A DNA stretch of 64,000 nt, from assembly GCA_013397865.1 (NCBI GenBank), contig VZTI01004615.1, forward strand, positions 248,001 to 312,000, in the 5' to 3' direction. A program made the translations under genes and the position numbers. The DNA comes from Struthidea cinerea. Lineage: Eukaryota; Chordata; Aves; Passeriformes; Corcoracidae. How positions within the stretch are numbered: the first letter of the stretch is position 1; the number at the start of each line of letters is the position of its first letter. This document shows, piece after piece, positions 1 through 13,040 of this stretch. Below the pieces are notes generated by a model, which was not told the origin of the DNA, searched no databases, and saw nothing but the letters and a program-made list of their open reading frames with translations.

Positions 1-3000
1 GACGTTTAATTGTTTTCTTGTTTGATTTTTTTTTTTTTTCTGGAAAACTACATGGAAAAAAACCCAAGCATGTCATTGCAAAAATGTATTCAACTATCTT
101 ACATAATTTCATGGGGGAAAAAGTGGGTTTTATTTACATGATAATTTTTCTCTTGATTTTAATGGCCTCCAGACTAACAAGAGAAAAATGATAGGAAGCT
201 CTTATCTTTATCGATTCAGATTTTGCAACTTCTTCATAGGAAGCAAAGCCACAGCTTTTCAGGAAGGTCACAAATGAAGGTATTGATCCCAAGGCTATTT
301 AGAGTAAACCAAGTGGTGAAATTTATGCCTTCTCTTGTTTTAAATCTTATATGTGTTTCTATAGTAATGTTCAGCATCTGCATGGCCATATAGTTTGGTC
401 CTGAATTTTTAAATATACTTTATGGGGGGAATGCAAACAAAGCTATTTCTTAAACATCTGCTTGTACTGATTGAAAACAAGCACCATATTCTTGTAAAGA
501 AATTGCATATTCTTCACCATATTCTCATAAATTTATTTCCATAACATCTAAAATCGTATGTAGCAGTTTTAGCACCAAAGGTATCCCAATGTAATGGACA
601 GTCTTTTTGTCTTTATAGGCATAGAAATTTACATGTACCATCATCTATAAACGAACACATGGAGCAACACAGTTCACACAGTAAGTATTTCTACCCTGGT
701 AAAGAGATCCCAGAAAGTTTCTATTATAGTCTGATAAGCGGGATGAACATGAAAAAAAATATAAATCTTTTCCTTGTTTTATGAACATTTCATTAGAATT
801 CTATCCAAGATGAAGTTTTGTGAAATGTTTAAACTCTACTAAAACACCAATATGTTTTTCACATTAGTTATTTTTAAGAATTCATTCAAATATTTGTGAC
901 TATCTTTTCCCCTAACAGCTGCTCCTCCTCTGAGGAATAAGGCTTCTTTCATTTGAGATAGAAAACTTGTTTAGGCATGCTTTTCTTGTTCCTAACTGCA
1001 AAGAGATGGGGGTCCTTAAAACATATTCTGAAGAATGTTCACTTTTTTTTTTCAAAGTTGTAACAAACTTGTAGAGAGTAGAAGACTGACAATTTTTTTA
1101 ATTGAGATCATGACAGCCAGAATTTCACCAATAAATATAACCCTTAATCTTGGAGTGTAGCACTGACAAAACCCTATGTTTTTTGTTGAAATTCTTCTGT
1201 CTAGATCCCTAATATCAGTTGATAATTGCCATTGAGTTTGGTCTTTAGAGAAAGCTGTGAGCAATAACTTGCTAAAAATTTATTTGCTCATGATGAGTAG
1301 AACAGAAGTGACACAGCTACTACCTCTCAATTCAGTGTTTAATGAAAAGTTAGGAAAAATTGCAACAAAAAAGATGCCGTCCTTCATTTTCTGCAGCAGA
1401 AAGCAATGTGTATGAGTGATAATAAATGACATAAATAAACTAAGCATACTTGAAAGCTCTGAGGGAGATCACAACCTATTGATCTACATCATTTAATGAA
1501 AAAGTCACAAACAAAAGCTGGTTATGTGTTTTATATGAAAAATGCCATAGAACAAAGTTCTAGTGGAGAAAATAATATGCAATTATCTCTTTTTTATTCA
1601 TATTATGGAGAGAAATACAGCAATATTGCTTAAATGACAGTGAAAATAATTTTTTTCAATGCCACACCCATTATCTTATTTAATGTTTTATAAGTTATTT
1701 TTCTACTTTCTTCAAATTTTTTGAACACTGTTTCTTTTCTCTTAATGATGTGATGTCCTGACATGGTAGCACCTGCATAGCCATATAGAAATCATAGGTT
1801 CATCAAATATCATTTGTTCACAAAAGCAAGCTTGAACAGTCTGGAAGGGTCAGATAATGCAATTATGTCGAAAGAAAAGGTACTTGAGGCTGAAATGCCA
1901 AGTAATGCTGCTTCAGAGTTGCAATGAAAGTGATAAATCTGGTATAATTTGGAGCTCTTTCTGACACCCAAATAGAAGAGAGCCTAATTCAAAGTTTATC
2001 TTACAGTCTTTTTCACCTCCATTTAATGCTCATTAAGGATCCTGAAGGATAAAATTAAATTGATTCCACACTAAAATTCTATGATCCTTTACAAAATTAA
2101 TGTAATGATACCATATTGTTCAGATTTTGGGCACCATTAAGAAGGTAACATAATTAAAGTACAAGTTACATATTTTTTAGTCTCTATTTTTAGCTGCAGG
2201 AAATGCTACAAAAACTCTATTTTGAGGAAGTGAAATATGATCCTGCAGTGTAACTACAGAAATCTGGTGGTCATTGTCCAAATTTCCAATATCCAAATTA
2301 CTGAGTCTTTTTACCACAGATATGACATAAAGCAGAGCTTACATTGCTTTGCTTAGAAGTCTAAGAATGCTGCTTGACTGACATGCCGAGAATTCATTTA
2401 TGTAACTACATGATAAAATGGTCAAGAACCACATTAAATCATTGTTTAGCATAACTAGAAAAATTTAGCCATGGTTCATGCAGCAAATGTTTGCAATTTT
2501 CTCAGCAGTATAAATGTTCATTGTGAGAGCAAAGGTACCTTACTTATGGGTAGCAATACACAGATAGATAGATGATGAGGTAGAACAAACTAAGCGCTTA
2601 ATGCACCAGAGGTGTTTTGACAGAAGAGCTACAATAACAAAGACAATAGAACACTGAATTAGAAATTAATTTGAGAGAGAAAACAACAACAACAAACCAC
2701 CCATCATTAAGATAAACACAGAATTCAAGAATCTGATCCAATAATTAAGCTTGAAGAAATGGACAGTGCAAAAATAAAATCATTACATAGTTCAATTAGC
2801 AAAGTGATCTCTTATGGAAACTTCAGGAAAAATGAGATTATTCTAAGGACCTATTTCTACTTTGAAATTAATGGCAAAAGTCCAGCTGAAATCACTGTGA
2901 GCACAAACAAGCCCTAAAGAATGAAAGAAACAGTCTGGCAATATTTCAGGACTCCATTAGTTTTAATGATTCATGCAGTGCCAAGTTTTTGGGTATGTGA

Positions 3001-6000
3001 GACTGAAAAATAAACAGTTTCTCTTCTTAGGTGTTACTACTACAGGTATAGACATTTAGGAGACATTGAAACACATTCATATGCATAGAGTAAATATTGT
3101 GATTATGCAACTTTTCCTGTTTGTAAAATAGGCTAATTAGGGTAGAAATACGCTAAAGTGGAAAAAAATATCTAAGCATAACACCAAACCAAAATGATGA
3201 ATAAACATTCTTCTAGAATTTATTGAGAGAATTTCATATTTTTTTTGCTTTCAGACCTGTGTCACACAGTAATTTACAAAGATGTAACCTAAAGAAAAGA
3301 AAGTTTCCTTTCATAAATCAACAGTATCATAAACAGGAACCTCTTCAGAAGGTTGCCAAAATTTCTTCTGACACGATGAGTGATAAAAGAAATCTGATTG
3401 TAGAATAATGATGACTGATGTTGAAGCATTGATGGGAAAGACTCCAACTCATTGGACTAGTGATGTCAGTGGAGTGAGTTTTCCACTTTTTGTATATATT
3501 AGATAACTATAACGTATATATTTATATAATTATTATACATATTGGTTAATGACTTTGTCCAAAATTATTATCCATCAGTAGGAGATAAAATATTTATCCG
3601 ACAGGTAATTCATTGGATAAGTATGGTTTTTTTTCTCAAGAAAATATTAATTAAACCTCCCTACAAAATATTTTGATCTTCTAAAGAAAGAAAGGTGAAT
3701 AATATGGTCAGGGTTATTATTATCAGCTTGTTGAAATATTAATGAAAAACCACTTCTGAAAGGTCTGTCTCTAAAAATAGTATCAAAGCTTTTACTGACT
3801 TAAGTCAAATCTCTGTTGCAGAAATAATTCATATCTGCCAAAAATTATATTTTCATTCTGTTATGATAACTCACATAGCCTAAAAGGAAAAACTGTGGTC
3901 CTGGAACTAGATGAATGAGCTTCCTGCTTGCTCAAAATGAAGGCTGAGTACGTGACAGGATACTATTGGTTAACACGTAGTATTGGCTAACAGCTAATAT
4001 TGAGTTAGATAAATCTCTGCTCTGATTTTATGTAGAAATTCTGAGGGAGGTAATCCATTTTTGTGGATTGTATTGCTCACTGAGGAAATATTTGGTATTA
4101 TTAGTTCAACTACTTTTTAACTTTTTTTGTTTAATATTGTGGTTGATTGATTTGTCTTGTCCCTTATTGCTGCATCCTGATTATAAGTTGTGCTGAGATG
4201 CAGTTTAGAGACAGAAAGTCAGCCAAACTGACATTTTCCTAATAATGAATTTCATTGATATCTGCCATTCATTTTAGCTAATCAATAATAATGCCATTTT
4301 AAGAATATTACTGATTTTACATATAAATGAATATAGGGTATTTCACACTTTAAAGAGTTGCCTTTTTTTCCATTACATTTTTTGTTGGTTTTGTGGGTTT
4401 GGAATATTTTTTTCGCTGGTTTGTTGTTGGTTTTTTTAAGGATATTTAGGACAGTACTAGACTCTGAGTGAAATAAGTTATGGCCCCAATGACATGGGAG
4501 GGTCTCAAAAGGCTGGTTTTCATTCATACATAGTAATAATTTAGTATTTCACACACTGATTCTGGGTGACATTTTAGACAGTGAAACTGATATTCTGCCA
4601 AACTAAAGGTTTGGATTGATAGGTGGAAACACCTTAGCTTTGCAAATTCCGGGTAAGTTAAACAGAAACCAATGACATTATATGTTACATTGTAAGACAG
4701 TTCAAAGGCCACATCACGATTCAGTTTTCCATGCACCAGGAAGCCAGTGCACTAGCAATAGTAAATCAATCAGCCACCTCAAGACAAGCCATTTCTTGTC
4801 ATAAGTCCAAGAGTACCCAAGGATGGAGTTAGGGGAATTCTCAGATTCCTGCTTATAATTAACTTTAGGCTAAAAACTGGAGTCATCAGGTACCTAAAAT
4901 TCTTGTTATGCTTATGGTGAGAATTGCCTTCTCTCTTGACTCCATAGTCAGAGTTGCTGAGAGAAACAACCTCAAGGAAAAGCCTTGGGCTGTATTCAAG
5001 AAGTTATGCATCTACACAGACAAGAAATGCCTTTGCATAGAGAAGAATTTACTCTAACATCAAAGGAAAATTTTCTCAGGGCAAATTGACTTGAGGTTAT
5101 GTTTTCTATTCAAACCTTTTTCTTTGGGATAAATGGTGTTTTCTTGGGATTGGCTTTCCATGGTCTCAATCTTAACAAAATGAAGTTGGATTTCTGAGCA
5201 GATGGGAAAAGATTGCAAAGATTTTCGGTGATAGAAAGCATGGCCGTGAAACTTTCCAGTAAGATAAATGATGTTGTATTTTATTGCATTTGGAAAGAGA
5301 TCCATAGCATTGGCATATATTATGACAACAAAAAGCACTTTAAAAAACTAAACTAAGCTAAATGAAAATAAAACAATAACATAAAATAGAGAAACTATAA
5401 CTTATTTTGATAGGAAAAAAAATACTATACCCCTGTGGAAGAACATTCATGAAAGATATTTAACCACTAAAGTTGGGGCAGTACCTGTGATAAGTTTTTC
5501 TAAAAAAATACATCTTCTGTTTCTTCCTTCTGTGGAGAACTACTGGTTATGTTTAGTAACTGCCCTGGGTAGCATTTCATTTCCATTCAGATATATACCT
5601 GAAAATAGAATGGTGAGCTTAAAAGAAGGCATAAAATTAAATCCCTGACATAAAAATAATGAAAATTGCTAAAAAAAATACTTAATCTAGTAAATATCTT
5701 GTGATTTGAAGTTATGTTTCACTCTTTTAATACCTCTTCATAGCTTGAGCAAAATTGTTTTTCTGGAAACCTGCTACGTGTATTGATTATACTACTTAAT
5801 TTTTCACCAGCAGTACATTTTATTTCTGCTCCAACATTCACAGTATTGGACAGCCAGGGAAAGGGGAAAAGCTTCAGCATTCATGACATCAGAGAAGCCT
5901 TGCTCTGCCTGTGAAATTGATAACACATTGTTTTCAAACATAAAAGCATGAAAAGGAGAATTTTGGGTATTAACTAAATGGAAGGACCTAGATATCATTT

Positions 6001-9000
6001 TCTATATGGAATGCAGATTATATATTAGAATATCAAAATTGGACAAATTAATTTTTTAAATACATTTTTCCCCTTTCTATATCTTTTTCACCAATTATCT
6101 GAAAAACAGCTTGTAATCAGCAAGAAGTTTGGCTTTTCTTATACCCGTTGTATATTTTTTATAATACTATGTAAAGGTCAGGACAGAGCAATATTATACC
6201 AATGTTCCCCTTTCAGGAATTACTGCTCTATGATCTATATTTTAGAGGTAAGCCTAGGCTGATACAATTGGCCTGACTCTTTTTTTTTCTCAAATATAGT
6301 TATGGGGTGTTTCAATTGTATCCATGAATAGAGATATATAGATTTAAATATTTAACAAGAATTTCATCTGCTGTCACATTCTGTGAATCTCTACCTGCTA
6401 TTTATTGCTTAAGTGTTTTGCAAGCCTGAAAATAAGGGAACTTGAAATAAAGCTTTATGTGCCTTTTCACCTTGCGTATACAGTAACAATTCTGGATTTT
6501 TTTTCTAGAGATTTTTAAAACTGTGAGGGAAAAAAAAGAGAAAAAAGGAACAGAAAGGACTTGATACTAAATTTTTTGGGTTTGCTTTCTTTTATTTTTT
6601 AGCAGCAATGAATGTTCAGACCTGTTGCATTAATTATAATAGTTTTCTTAGAAATTTAGCTATGTCTATGTTAAAATTACCTTCAGTTGGCTCATTTATA
6701 AGCAAAATATGTATTTTACCAGTAACTTATAAAAATGCCCCGGCTCATGAATGTTGAATATAGTCTTTTCTGTTCTGCAACTCTCCTCTCACGCTCAGCG
6801 AACAAAGCTGACTATATCAATGAATAGGGTTGTCAACTACCAAATGTGGGGTTGTTTTTTTTCCCTTGGGACACTAAAGCCTGTTTATGTCTTTGGCTTT
6901 GGTAGCTATAGAGTCTGCAGCATTATGTATGTGAGGCTTGAGTAGAATGTTAATGATTTTAAGTATTTCAGACTAAATTACATCACAAAATTACAGCACA
7001 GGTTTCTGATAAACAGTTGTTGCACTGCCTGCAATGTTTTAATTTTGATTAGATTTTAATTAATTAAAATCTAATTAATTAATTTTTAATTTTTGATAGT
7101 TGTTTTAATACACATCTATCAAAGCAAAATGTAAAAGACAAAGGCATAGTCTTGCTGTTTTTAATCCTATACAAACATGCACAGTAAATAAGTGACTTTG
7201 GTTTCTTTGATTTGTTACACAAAATGCAAATATATGCGTAGATGGAAAGGTTAAAAGGGGGGAGAGGGGAAATAAAACAAAGGAAAAAAGAAAGTAAAAA
7301 GCTGCTTTTCAACATGCAATCCCCACCCCCACGAGTTTACACATGGTTTTAAAGTTTAAATTTATTGCAGGTATTTTTGTATAAAATTTGAATGCTTCCC
7401 AAAGAATTATAATACGCTGATGCCTTTCTAGTGATACAAATTCTGCAATCCTTAATATCACAATATCATTTCAAGCAGATCTGTTTAAGGTTTCTGTCAT
7501 GGATGGCAGCTTTCAATCACACTGATTAGTAGAGCACCTTGGTGAGTAGGTGACATTGTAGGTGAATTCACACTTACTCTTAATTATCCTTTCCTGTATA
7601 TGTATGACTCTTTCTGGGTTTAATGATGGCCTGCTCTTTAGCGTTTATAAACTCAATGTTGTATTTTTCTTTCACTGGCACAATGAGTGTTTGACCATGC
7701 TGAAAATCTTTTTATAAATGATGACAGGAGTGATGACTAAGATCCGTAGAGAAGTCACAACAAGACAGCACATTCTTCCAGCATTATCAATGTTAATGTT
7801 CAGAGCATAAATTAGAGGAAATAAATAAACATCAGTCAAGGAAGAAATCTATAGACATTGCAAGACATTTTAACATAAGTTGTTATACAATATTTAAAAC
7901 ATTTCACTGTGAAAAAAATATAATAAATGTTGGTTTGTTCATCAAATTTCAGCAAAGGTGCTTACAAATTGCAAAGCAAAGATAATTTATTTCTAATGAA
8001 ATTTAAAAAGCTATAAAGCACTTTAAAAAACTAAACAAACCCAAACCTTATTACCTTGTGATCTGCAGCTATTTTAGGGAGTTGACAGAAATTTATGACA
8101 TATTGCCATGGCAACAATGGGCTATCTCAATATGGTATTGCTTGGGAAGGGAATAAATTCTTATGATGCATTATAATGCTTATAATTATTGCTCAAACTT
8201 CTACGTGTTGTGTACAAATTAAAACCTTTCTATTTCTTTTTTTTTTTTACCCCCTACTTCCTTTTTGTTACAATAAGGTTATTTTTTTCTTGTCACTTTA
8301 AAGGATTCTACCTGTGATAAGTTTCAATCGTGCTCAATTAGTCCACTAGATGGAGCATCTAGCATTTCCAGGGAAAAGGGAAAAAAAGGTATTTAGGAAG
8401 CTAATTTTCACAAATGTGTTAAAGCCACTGAAAGTTTAGGAGTAGAAGGAATTAAATCACAATCTTTTTAAAATACTGTTTACAAGGCAGTATTTTGATT
8501 CAGCCTAATTTACCAAAATAGCTCCATTTAAAGAATGATTTAAATATGAAAAAAAATTAAAATAAAATAAATTTTTAAAAATCCACAAACAAAATCAAAA
8601 ATGGGAGTGGGGGGCAGAAGAAGAGAAATGCTTTCAAGATTCTCCAGTAAGATTTCAGTTCTTTCCTTCATTCTTTGAGATTTCACATGTTTTGATTTAT
8701 ATAAGCAGCCTGCAGAAATCTTCGGAAAACAGTTTACGTTAGTGCTGCAAAAGAGCAATTTCTGTGGAAAAGAAAAAGAAATTATAATGAAGCCTGTGTA
8801 GACTAGTGTGAGTGATAAAAGGGGGGAAAAAATGAAAGATACACTTCAATGAAAGGGAAACAGCAGTGGATATTGTACTGCCATAGGAAGGCTGTGAAAA
8901 TCAGGCAGGAGTTCCAAAGCGTTCTTTCACTTCAGTGAGCACTGAGAAAGTAAAGCTGAGCAGCTGTGAGTTCAGAGGTAGTAGGTCAGCACTGATCTGC

Positions 9001-10346
9001 TCAATCCACAGACTTGGGCAAACCAATGATGTGCATCATTTGGGAGGTTGAAATCAATAGGATGTTAAGTAAGAGTTCCCTCACTGCCCCTACCTTCTTT
9101 CCCTTACCCCTGGACACAAGGCATTTATTTTCAGCAGCTAAATAAGAATGGATTTCTTAAAAGCTGGCCTATGGCCAGGTTAATTTATGCATACGCAAAC
9201 GTATGCTTCACCAGTTTACTAAAACCCATCATTTAAGGCTGTTCAAACGTGCAGCTGTTTAAATGAGGTTGGAAGCAATTTTACCACACGATGCTGATGT
9301 CAGTTAAAAGCTGAGTATTACCAAAATGGGAAGGCATCAATGGAGTGTGTCTCCTACAGTGATCTGTGTTCTCCAGTGTCTAATGGATCAGGGAGACAGA
9401 TATGCCTACCTCATCGTCCTGTAAACTTGAATTCAGATCTATTACCTATTACAGACATGTATCTATACGAGGGCAAGCATTTTAAGTAGAATGAGAATTA
9501 TTTTGGTTCTGGCAAACATCCAGGGTGAGTCTGAATGGAGACTTTCAGGAAAAACAGGATGCAAAACTGCCAAGTGTGAAAATGGCTACAAATGATAGTT
9601 TATGTGGGAAAAAAAAATTAAAAAATAAAAAGCACTCAGAAATCTAGACATACAAATCAGGCAATGTGGGTAAAGAATGCATTTCCCAGGGTGTGATCCC
9701 ATGAAAACAAAATGTCATGTTGTATAAAAGCTGTGGGTAAGATCTGCATCAGTTCTGGATACTAATTATCAGCTTCATGTGCTGATGAAAATGTAAATTT
9801 CTTTTAGATTAAACAAAGTGCTCAGAAATTATTGTAAACTGCTCTGAATTATGCAGATAAATGGTTGTTCCAGGCAAAAGCTTGTTGATCTGCAAATGGG
9901 CCTGCTTTGCTCTGAACCATATAAGAAAATCTTCTTTTTCTCTGTTGGTTGTTATCTATGGCAGATTTTGATTTCTATTCCACAGGTTTTAAGTATGACC
10001 AGACAGATACAAAGGTACAGGATTTTTTTCTCTACAAAATATAAAGAAAATCTCCATGAAGGGTCTGTATTTAACCGACATTTTGGGAGAACAGCAGACT
10101 GAAGGAGAACTGAAAATATATTAAAAAAAATTGAAAAAAAGCTGTTTATTGCATGCTTGAAGAAACTTATAATGAGGTTTGAAATTTGTATTATACTGTT
10201 AAAGTTGATAGCCTAATAAAATTATGTATGTCATCACTGCTGTATCTGACATGTAGATAATGATTTTAACTTTTGAATGTTCAGCTGCTATCTTTTAAGA
10301 TCTTAGACGTAAGATGCAAAAAGATGGAAAGTTAGAGGATTTGCAA
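1..10346. other. AT-rich region without recognised genes or repeats
   Basis: Both strands carry only short open frames (under about 95 codons) with no recognisable domain and many flanking stops. I see no CR1 or LTR signature. The notable local structures are a 28-bp perfect palindrome at 7048-7075 and short T-rich or GT-rich runs, for example around 4380-4440. The region could be intergenic or intronic; conserved enhancers cannot be recognised without alignment. Confidence 0.6.
7048..7075. repeat. Perfect 28-bp AT-rich palindrome
   Basis: The left half is ATTAGATTTTAATT and the right half is its exact reverse complement, with no spacer. The next outward bases do not pair. It is directly followed by more TAATTAATT sequence. 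It could extrude as a small cruciform or hold homeodomain-type TAAT cores, but no function can be claimed from sequence alone. Confidence 0.95.
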
Positions 10347-10541
10347 GAGTGTAGTGACAGGACAAGGGGGAATGGCTTCAAACTGAAAGAGAGTAGGATT
10401 AGATTAGATATTGAAAAGAAATTATTTACCGTGAGAGTGATGAGGCAGTGGAACAGGTTGCCCAGAGAAGTTGTGGATGTCCGATCTCTGGAAGTGTTCA
10501 AGATCAGTTTGGATGGGGCTTTGAGCACCCAGGTCTTCTGA
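10314..10541 (+). pseudogene. CR1 ORF2 C-terminal remnant (75 codons)
   Basis: This open frame encodes the last part of the CR1 ORF2 protein, downstream of the reverse transcriptase domain. The residues DRTRGNGFKLKE, RLDIEKKLFTVRV and [10 protein letters not shown] match the conserved C-terminal block of CR1-group LINEs. The first 10 or so codons lie upstream of clear CR1 similarity and are probably unrelated. No endonuclease or catalytic reverse transcriptase motifs remain, so the copy is inactive. Confidence 0.8.
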
Positions 10542-10622
10542 AAGGTGTCCCTGTCCATGGCAGGGGGGGTGGAACTAGATGATCCTTAGGTCCCTTCCAA
10601 TGCGAACCATTCTATAATTCTA
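10347..10622 (+). mobile_element. CR1 LINE, 5'-truncated 3' end
   Basis: The sequence follows the avian CR1 3' end: a gacaggacaagggg block, then tagattagatattgaaaag, the gtggaacaggttgcccag block, and a final ggtcccttccaatgcgaacc leading into a short ATTCTATAATTCTAT tail. Truncation at the 5' end is normal for CR1. The nearest relative in this window is the fragment at 55165-55322, which shares the 'ggatggggctttgagca' type of ending. Identity to the recalled consensus is moderate, so this is not a very young copy. Confidence 0.9.
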
Positions 10623-12832
10623 TTTTTTATCAACAGTCCTGCTGAAGCAGCATTTTTCAATTCTTGCTTTACACTACAGCACTCCTATCTATGCAATTTT
10701 CTGAGATATAGTTTTCTTGAAATCCTTCTGTTCTCCAGCTTTCTTTGGGGTGAAAAAAAAAAAAGAAAAAAGAAGAAGTAAAAACTTCTGATTGTCTTTT
10801 GTCTATATTTGTTGCTTCCCCCCCCCCACCCCCCCAGAAATTTATGTTGTTCTCATTTTGTTCAGTTTTAATAAAATTCAGTGGGGATATTTTCATTACC
10901 TTCAGCTGCAACTGGGATGACACTCCTTGACTCTAACATGCTGCTGTACTATTTCAATGACAGGTTAGTTTAAAAGAATGGTTAATTGAGAATAAAGTTA
11001 GTTACTTTTTAGAAATACTGAATATGAATTAACTGAGAAGAATGTAACAATTTCTGAACTTTTTAAACATGGATTGTTAACTTCCTTGGCCATAATTTCT
11101 TCTTTGGAGCTATTATGCTCTCATGTAAATACATATTTAGAGGCATTTCAGAAATGAGATTATGGGCTAGTAGACCATGGCTGTGCCAAAGGATATACAG
11201 CACATACTGAAATAAAGATGACAAAAGTCATGCACAAAGTATTATAAGCCACTCTGAATGTCTTAGCTGCTTAACTTCTTCGATACAACAATAGGCAGAG
11301 AAGGCACTATGACTTTGAGAAAAATCATGTTTATATTAATCATCAAAACAGTTTTGTAAGCTTTAAACTCTGTCATTGCCCCATATTCATAGGGAGAGTA
11401 GCTAATTCTGAAAGCTACTTCACATGAGAAAACCTACACTGAGTGGAAATAATACAGCAGAAGCAATCTCAACAGCCTTCTAATCTCTTAGATAGTTACT
11501 CTACAAGGCTGTATTTGGAAATGTAGAAGTAAACCCAGACCAAGAGGCAGAGTCAATAGGACAAATTTGTCTGCAGAGAAGAGGGCTGAGCTCACAGTTA
11601 AGGTGCTGTATTGGGATTCTAGGCCAACAATAAATCTTAATATTTTCTGTATCTCAGAACCATCTCAGAACCAAATTATCATCCAAATGTCATAGCATAA
11701 CATAACACTGGTGATTTCACATTTGATTTTAAGTTATTTTTCAATGGAAATGATAGTTAAGACATTGTAAAATAGTATGCTATCTTGATCCAGACACAAT
11801 TTACCAAATTAGAACATGGGAGTTGACTCAACTGTTTAATGGTCTTCTTTACTCATGAACAGTTGTTTGATTTAAATGTGTTTCATATGAGCATTCAGGT
11901 TTCTTTTTTTGATGACTACGATAAGTAGTTAAATCACAAAGCAAAACTATTTTTGAAAGGAAATAAAGGTAATTTAGGAGATTATCCATTCACTAAGCAC
12001 ATGAATCAGTATTATGTGACTTGTAGAAAATTCACAAACTGACCTAATGAATTCTAATAAAGATAGTGAAGAAATATTAGTTTGAAAAAAAGATTGATAA
12101 ATAAAACAAAGATTCATGGTCTGGCTTTGGCTGGAAAGTAAAAACATTTACACATGTAAAAAATGTATGTAAGGGATGATCTATAGTTTGTCTTAGCCAT
12201 TGTTTTAAACAAAATGGCTTATCTAATCCTAGTCATAATTATAAATATGTTTAAATTAATCATGTTTACAAAAAAAATTATGACTATAATGTAGTGGATA
12301 AACATCTTCTTGAGAACTACCTGATGGGACAGGTGGTTCAGGCTTGCTGAAAGTTTGCTGCATGCTATGTGCTGCATACTTGGATGATGTCCTATACTGA
12401 AAATTGCATAGGGTTGCATAATATTCTGAAAAGTACAAGGCAGACAGGAGGATATAGGGGGTGATCATTCACTAAAATTTTTTGGGCAGTTTGGCTGACC
12501 TTTTTTAACTATCAGTGATTCCTATGAAGATGGCATTAGACAAAACTAGTTTTGTTGGTTTTTTTTTTTAATTAGAAAAAAAAATTATGATATAGGCTAG
12601 CCAGAAATTTTTGTGGTTTTTACGAACAACTGAGTTCTTGTAAAATCTAGAAAGAATTTAATTTAGATTTTTCTAGTGACAGGAAAACTCAACGCTCCGA
12701 TTCTCAAATTGTTTCATTTGAGTCAGCAAACAAATTAAAGAAGGTACGTTCTCTAAACTCCTCTTACAGGCTGTCCAATACATAAGTAAATACAATTAAT
12801 TAATGCTTCTGAAGTATATGTGGATTGACTGC
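10623..12832. other. Unannotated AT-rich stretch with a C-rich tract
   Basis: It holds no recognisable gene. An A-rich run at about 10752-10780 and a C10-A-C7 tract at 10818-10835 are the only compositional outliers. Short frames around 12219-12468 have no recognisable protein content. Confidence 0.55.
10818..10835 (-). repeat. C10-A-C7 tract (G-run on minus strand)
   Basis: Ten Cs, one A and seven Cs follow one another. The minus strand therefore reads G7-T-G10, enough guanines to be divided into four runs of three or more, compatible with a G-quadruplex. Homopolymer length in draft assemblies is error-prone. Confidence 0.85.
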
Positions 12833-13040
12833 AAGATGAGGACTAGGGCAGCGAAGTCCCTCCCTGTATAAGGGAATATCAGGTTCATGACCCCTTGAGG
12901 AAGCTGAGCATACATAAGTCTGTGGGACTCCGTGACATGCAGCACAAAGTCCTGAAGGAATTGACTGATGTAGTTGTCAAGCCACTCTCCATGATATCTG
13001 AAAAGTCATGACAGTCAGGTAAATCCCAGGTAATACTCCT
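12833..13040 (+). mobile_element. CR1 LINE, internal ORF2 fragment
   Basis: The stretch with 'aagggaatatcaggttcatg', 'catacataagtctgtgggac' and 'caagccactctccatgat' resembles the segment of CR1 ORF2 between the endonuclease and reverse transcriptase domains. No open frame survives. The CR1 3' untranslated region does not follow; similarity fades after about 13040. That is unusual for a 5'-truncated CR1 and implies a later deletion or rearrangement. Confidence 0.75.
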
